A stretch of DNA of 64,000 nucleotides. Origin: Alicycliphilus sp. UBA6560. Its GTDB lineage: Bacteria; Pseudomonadota; Gammaproteobacteria; Burkholderiales; Burkholderiaceae_C. A program made the position numbers and the translations under genes. Location of the stretch: the NCBI GenBank assembly GCA_002434305.1, contig DJJU01000013.1:310001-374000 (forward strand), read 5' to 3'. Below, piece by piece: positions 61,505 through 64,000 of the stretch. The notes under the pieces are model-generated. The model searched no databases, was not told the DNA's origin, and saw only the letters and a program-made list of their open reading frames with translations. The first letter of the stretch is position 1. The number at the start of each line of letters is the position of its first letter.

Positions 61505-64000
61505 GCCAGGGCAGCATCCAGTTGCTGCGCCAGGCCGTCCCTCGTCAGCCAGCCGAACACCGCGCGGCCACCGCTGGCGCGCGCCCACAGTTCACCAACC
61601 TGGCGCTTTTCCAGCTCGTAGGGCTCATGCTGCAGCAGGCCCTTGTACTCCAGCAGTGCCACGCGGCCATCCTGCAATTCAGCGACGAAATCGGCGAAAA
61701 AGCGTCCACGCGAGGTCGGCAGCGCAAAGCCGCACGGAGCAGTGTCCAGGTTGCGTACCCAGTGGCGCACGCGCGGGTGCCGGTCGATGAGCTGGGCGCA
61801 AGCAAACTCCTCGCCGCTTGCCTTGAGGTCGGCGAGCACCGGAAAGTAATGCCTGGCGAAACGGTAGCGCCCCGCATAGCGCGTGGCCGCGGGCGCCGGA
61901 TAGCGGCCGGGCTTGAACACGTGCGGCTGCGTCCAGTCGGTCTCCACCAGCCACGCTCCGTTCGCATCGCCCTCGCCCAGCACCTTCTGCCGGAACGCAC
62001 GCTGCGCCGCGTTCTGGCGCAGCTCGGCGGCGTGCTGCTCGATGGCCCGCGCCAGGCGGAAGCGCCCCTGCGCCAGCGCCACCAGCGGTACGTTGCAGGC
62101 GTGTAGCTGGTGGTGGACCACAGCCGTGAGATAGGCCCGCCGCTGGACCTGCGTCAGGTCGGCAAGGGGTTTGAACAGCGACTGGTCCAGCCAGCCGACC
62201 AGGGTCTGGGCATCGATACTGCTGCCGTGCCAATCCATGGGCATCTGCGTGCCATCGGCCAGGCGCAGGGTCACGCGCTGGCGCTCCAGGCCGATCTCGA
62301 ACAGGTCGGGCTCCTGTACCTCCTGAAACCCGCTCAGCTGCACGGCGTGGGGTGAGAGCCAATCGACCTCGACCGCCTCCAGCACCGCTTCGCGCTCCAG
62401 CGGCCACAGCGGGGCCTGCGCATCGGCCCGATAGGCCAGGCGCGGCAGGGGCGCGAAAGCCGCGCCGCGCGTGGCGGGCGCGGCCTGCGCGGCTGCCAGG
62501 GCGTTGTGCTGCGCCACCTGCTGGCGCAGCTGTTCCTGCTTCTTCGCGCCGCGCACCTGGGCCAGCAGCAGGGTTTCGGTGTCCTGGCCGATATGCGCCA
62601 GCACACGCAAGCCCGTGCCTTGCGGCAACGCCTGTACGCCGGGCTGAGCCAGCAGCTCCGGCGTCGGTGTGATCGTTTCAAAAATGGTACCTATCGGCGC
62701 TTGCTGTACGGGCACTGCAGGGTAATTTGGCTCCAGTCCCTCCCACAGCGGCAGGCTGGCGGGCGCGGCCAGCATGCTGGCCACATCCAGCGCCTCGAAG
62801 CCCATGTGCCCGATGAGCCGGTCCGCCAGCGCGTGCGCCGCCTGCGAGAACGAGGCCGCGCAGACATGGGCGTAGGCGCGGTTGAGCGCCTCGCGGCCGC
62901 GCCGCTGCGCATACGGCATGCGCAGCACGCGCCCCAGAAGCTGCTCGACCGCCGTAGCGCTGCTGAGCTTTTGCAGGCTGCACAGCACATAGGCGAAGGG
63001 GCAGTCCCAGCCCTCGCGCAGGGCCTGCACGGTGATCACGTAGCGCACCGGGCAGTCGCGCGCGGCCAGGCGGATGTCGTCCAGGCCGCGCTCCTTGCCC
63101 GTCGCCACTACGATGTGCTGCGCGGGCAGGTTCAATTCCTGCACTAGGTAGTCGCGCAGCTTGTCGGGCGGCATCTCCTCGCCTGCATTGTGCGCCTGGA
63201 ACAGCACGATGGGACGCACATAGCCCGCGCCGGCAGCTTCGTCCTTCAGCGCCTCGGCCTCCAGCTGGCGCTGTGTCTGCACGGCGGCGAATACAGCGGC
63301 GGGCCAGCCCTCGGCATGCTCGGCCAGCACGATGGGCAGCTTGATCATGTCCTCGGCCGCGAGTTCTTGTGCGCTGACGTGGTAGAGCACATTGGTCTGC
63401 GCGGGCAGGGGCGTGGCCGTCAGCTCCAGGATGAAGCTCGGGTTCAGGCGCTGCAGGGCGGTGAAGCTCTTGTCGGTTTTGGCGTTGTGCGCCTCGTCCA
63501 CGATCACCAGCGGCTGCTGCAACGCCAGCCAGTTCGCCAGGCTCCAGCGCGGCTGGTCGACAAAGCCTGCCAGCACGCCGGTCGCGTCGCGCGCCGCGTC
63601 CTCAGGCGTGACCAAGGCGTCGGGCAGGGCGCGCAGCGGCGCCAGCGCGCGCTCCGGCACGCCCTTGAAGTGGCGCTCGAAGCTTTCGGAGAAGCTGTAG
63701 ACATTGCGCTGCCCCGCGTCCTCGACGCGAAAACTCTGGATGGTGGCCACTACGACCACGGCGGTGTGCCCCCAGTCCGGCGGGGCGATGTGCGCCACAT
63801 CCTCCAGCGCACACACCCGCAGCCCCTCGCCATAGGCCGCCACCAGCGCCGCCCGATACGGATGGCCGGGCGTCTGCAGGCTATGCATCGTCTGCGTGCG
63901 GATCGCGTCGCTGGGTACCAGCCACAGTGCCACGGGAGCGTCCTGCCCTATCCAGTCGCGCGCCAGCAGCGGCACGGCGTGCGCCGCCAGCACCGTCTTG
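61501..64000 (-). CDS. Type III restriction-like DEAD/DEAH helicase-nuclease (5' end outside window)
   Basis: About 832 residues visible; the window edge cuts at the end of Walker A (KTVLAAH, the Lys-Thr of GKT at 63999-63994). DEAH box VIVDEAHNAKTDK, motif III LELTATPLP, and motif VI VEQLLGRVLRMPYAQRRG define an SF2 helicase related to type III restriction Res subunits. Near the C-terminus is FFADFVAELQDGRVALLEYK, a PD-(D/E)xK nuclease pattern (Asp...Glu-x-Lys). A modification methylase may lie beyond the window. It overlaps speE by 4 bp. A dispersed repeat encodes about 20 residues (LEPNYPAVPVQQAPIGTIF) after the helicase core, probably between domains. Confidence 0.85.
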   Translation of the reverse strand, partial: KTVLAAHAVPLLARDWIGQDAPVALWLVPSDAIRTQTMHSLQTPGHPYRAALVAAYGEGLRVCALEDVAHIAPPDWGHTAVVVVATIQSFRVEDAGQRNVYSFSESFERHFKGVPERALAPLRALPDALVTPEDAARDATGVLAGFVDQPRWSLANWLALQQPLVIVDEAHNAKTDKSFTALQRLNPSFILELTATPLPAQTNVLYHVSAQELAAEDMIKLPIVLAEHAEGWPAAVFAAVQTQRQLEAEALKDEAAGAGYVRPIVLFQAHNAGEEMPPDKLRDYLVQELNLPAQHIVVATGKERGLDDIRLAARDCPVRYVITVQALREGWDCPFAYVLCSLQKLSSATAVEQLLGRVLRMPYAQRRGREALNRAYAHVCAASFSQAAHALADRLIGHMGFEALDVASMLAAPASLPLWEGLEPNYPAVPVQQAPIGTIFETITPTPELLAQPGVQALPQGTGLRVLAHIGQDTETLLLAQVRGAKKQEQLRQQVAQHNALAAAQAAPATRGAAFAPLPRLAYRADAQAPLWPLEREAVLEAVEVDWLSPHAVQLSGFQEVQEPDLFEIGLERQRVTLRLADGTQMPMDWHGSSIDAQTLVGWLDQSLFKPLADLTQVQRRAYLTAVVHHQLHACNVPLVALAQGRFRLARAIEQHAAELRQNAAQRAFRQKVLGEGDANGAWLVETDWTQPHVFKPGRYPAPAATRYAGRYRFARHYFPVLADLKASGEEFACAQLIDRHPRVRHWVRNLDTAPCGFALPTSRGRFFADFVAELQDGRVALLEYKGLLQHEPYELEKRQVGELWARASGGRAVFGWLTRDGLAQQLDAALA
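62676..62740 (+). repeat. Dispersed repeat, copy 13, inside the helicase gene
   Basis: TCAAAAATGGTACCTATCGG then CGCTTGCTGTACGGGCACTG, CAGGGTAATTTGGCTCCAG, the family pattern with the AGCTG core altered to ACCTA. Read through in frame by the minus-strand gene. Confidence 0.75.

Overview
The window is a high-GC chromosomal segment. Its gene content points to a betaproteobacterium of the family Comamonadaceae (Acidovorax/Alicycliphilus-like). The indicators are a Bug-type tricarboxylate-transporter binding protein beside a LysR regulator, an IPTL-type C-terminal sorting tail, pyruvate kinase followed by class II aldolase, a split-alpha transhydrogenase and a cellulose operon with bcsD and bcsP. 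No rRNA, tRNA, CRISPR array, prophage or transposase was seen. The genus is inference.

Layout. 1-4876 (minus): two large exported surface proteins, a kelch-propeller/Fn3 protein cut by the left edge and a plant-type leucine-rich-repeat protein with an IPTL sorting tail. 5213-7492: two convergent LuxR-type regulators. 7549-13295 (plus): MurU, a TauE-like permease, PepP, pyruvate kinase, class II aldolase. 13507-17258: pntAA, a lipoprotein, pntAB, pntB. 17335-21705: FadD, MTA/SAH nucleosidase, a Gly-rich lipoprotein. 21874-33896 (minus): cellulose operon bcsD-P-Q-A-B-Z-C. 34099-37667 (minus): lactate permease, MnmA, Nudix hydrolase. 37750-40418 (plus): DUF2946-like protein and a TonB-dependent copper receptor. 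40525-43015: GNAT, riboflavin synthase, a coiled-coil protein with an HPD motif. 43101-47389: a PepSY/two-component cluster diverging from a PepSY/ferric-reductase pair. 47401-49482: decayed LysR remnant, then a lower-GC lipoprotein and beta-barrel pair. 49711-53394: LysR diverging from a Bug binding protein and a gamma-glutamyltransferase. 53419-64000 (minus): FAD oxidoreductase, HD-GYP response regulator, MHYT hybrid kinase, membrane-bound spermidine synthase, and a type III restriction-like helicase/nuclease cut by the right edge.

How it fits together. Cellulose export is the largest single system: BcsA carries a PilZ c-di-GMP domain, and the HD-GYP regulator with the MHYT-PAS-HK-REC-Hpt kinase 20 kb away is a plausible c-di-GMP-lowering relay. 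Central carbon and redox genes sit together on the plus strand. The metal/redox area combines a copper receptor, PepSY proteins, a two-component system and a ferric-reductase-like flavocytochrome.

Most unusual signals. (1) A dispersed, partly palindromic repeat of about 45-65 bp occurs at least 13 times. Five copies lie in frame inside genes (murU, mtn, the FAD oxidoreductase twice, the helicase) and two supply C-termini and stop codons (pntAB, the GNAT gene). (2) A decayed copy of the LysR 3' end at 47401-47512 shares an exact 27-bp match with the intact LysR end at 49698-49724, bracketing the lower-GC lipoprotein/barrel pair like the scar of an insertion.
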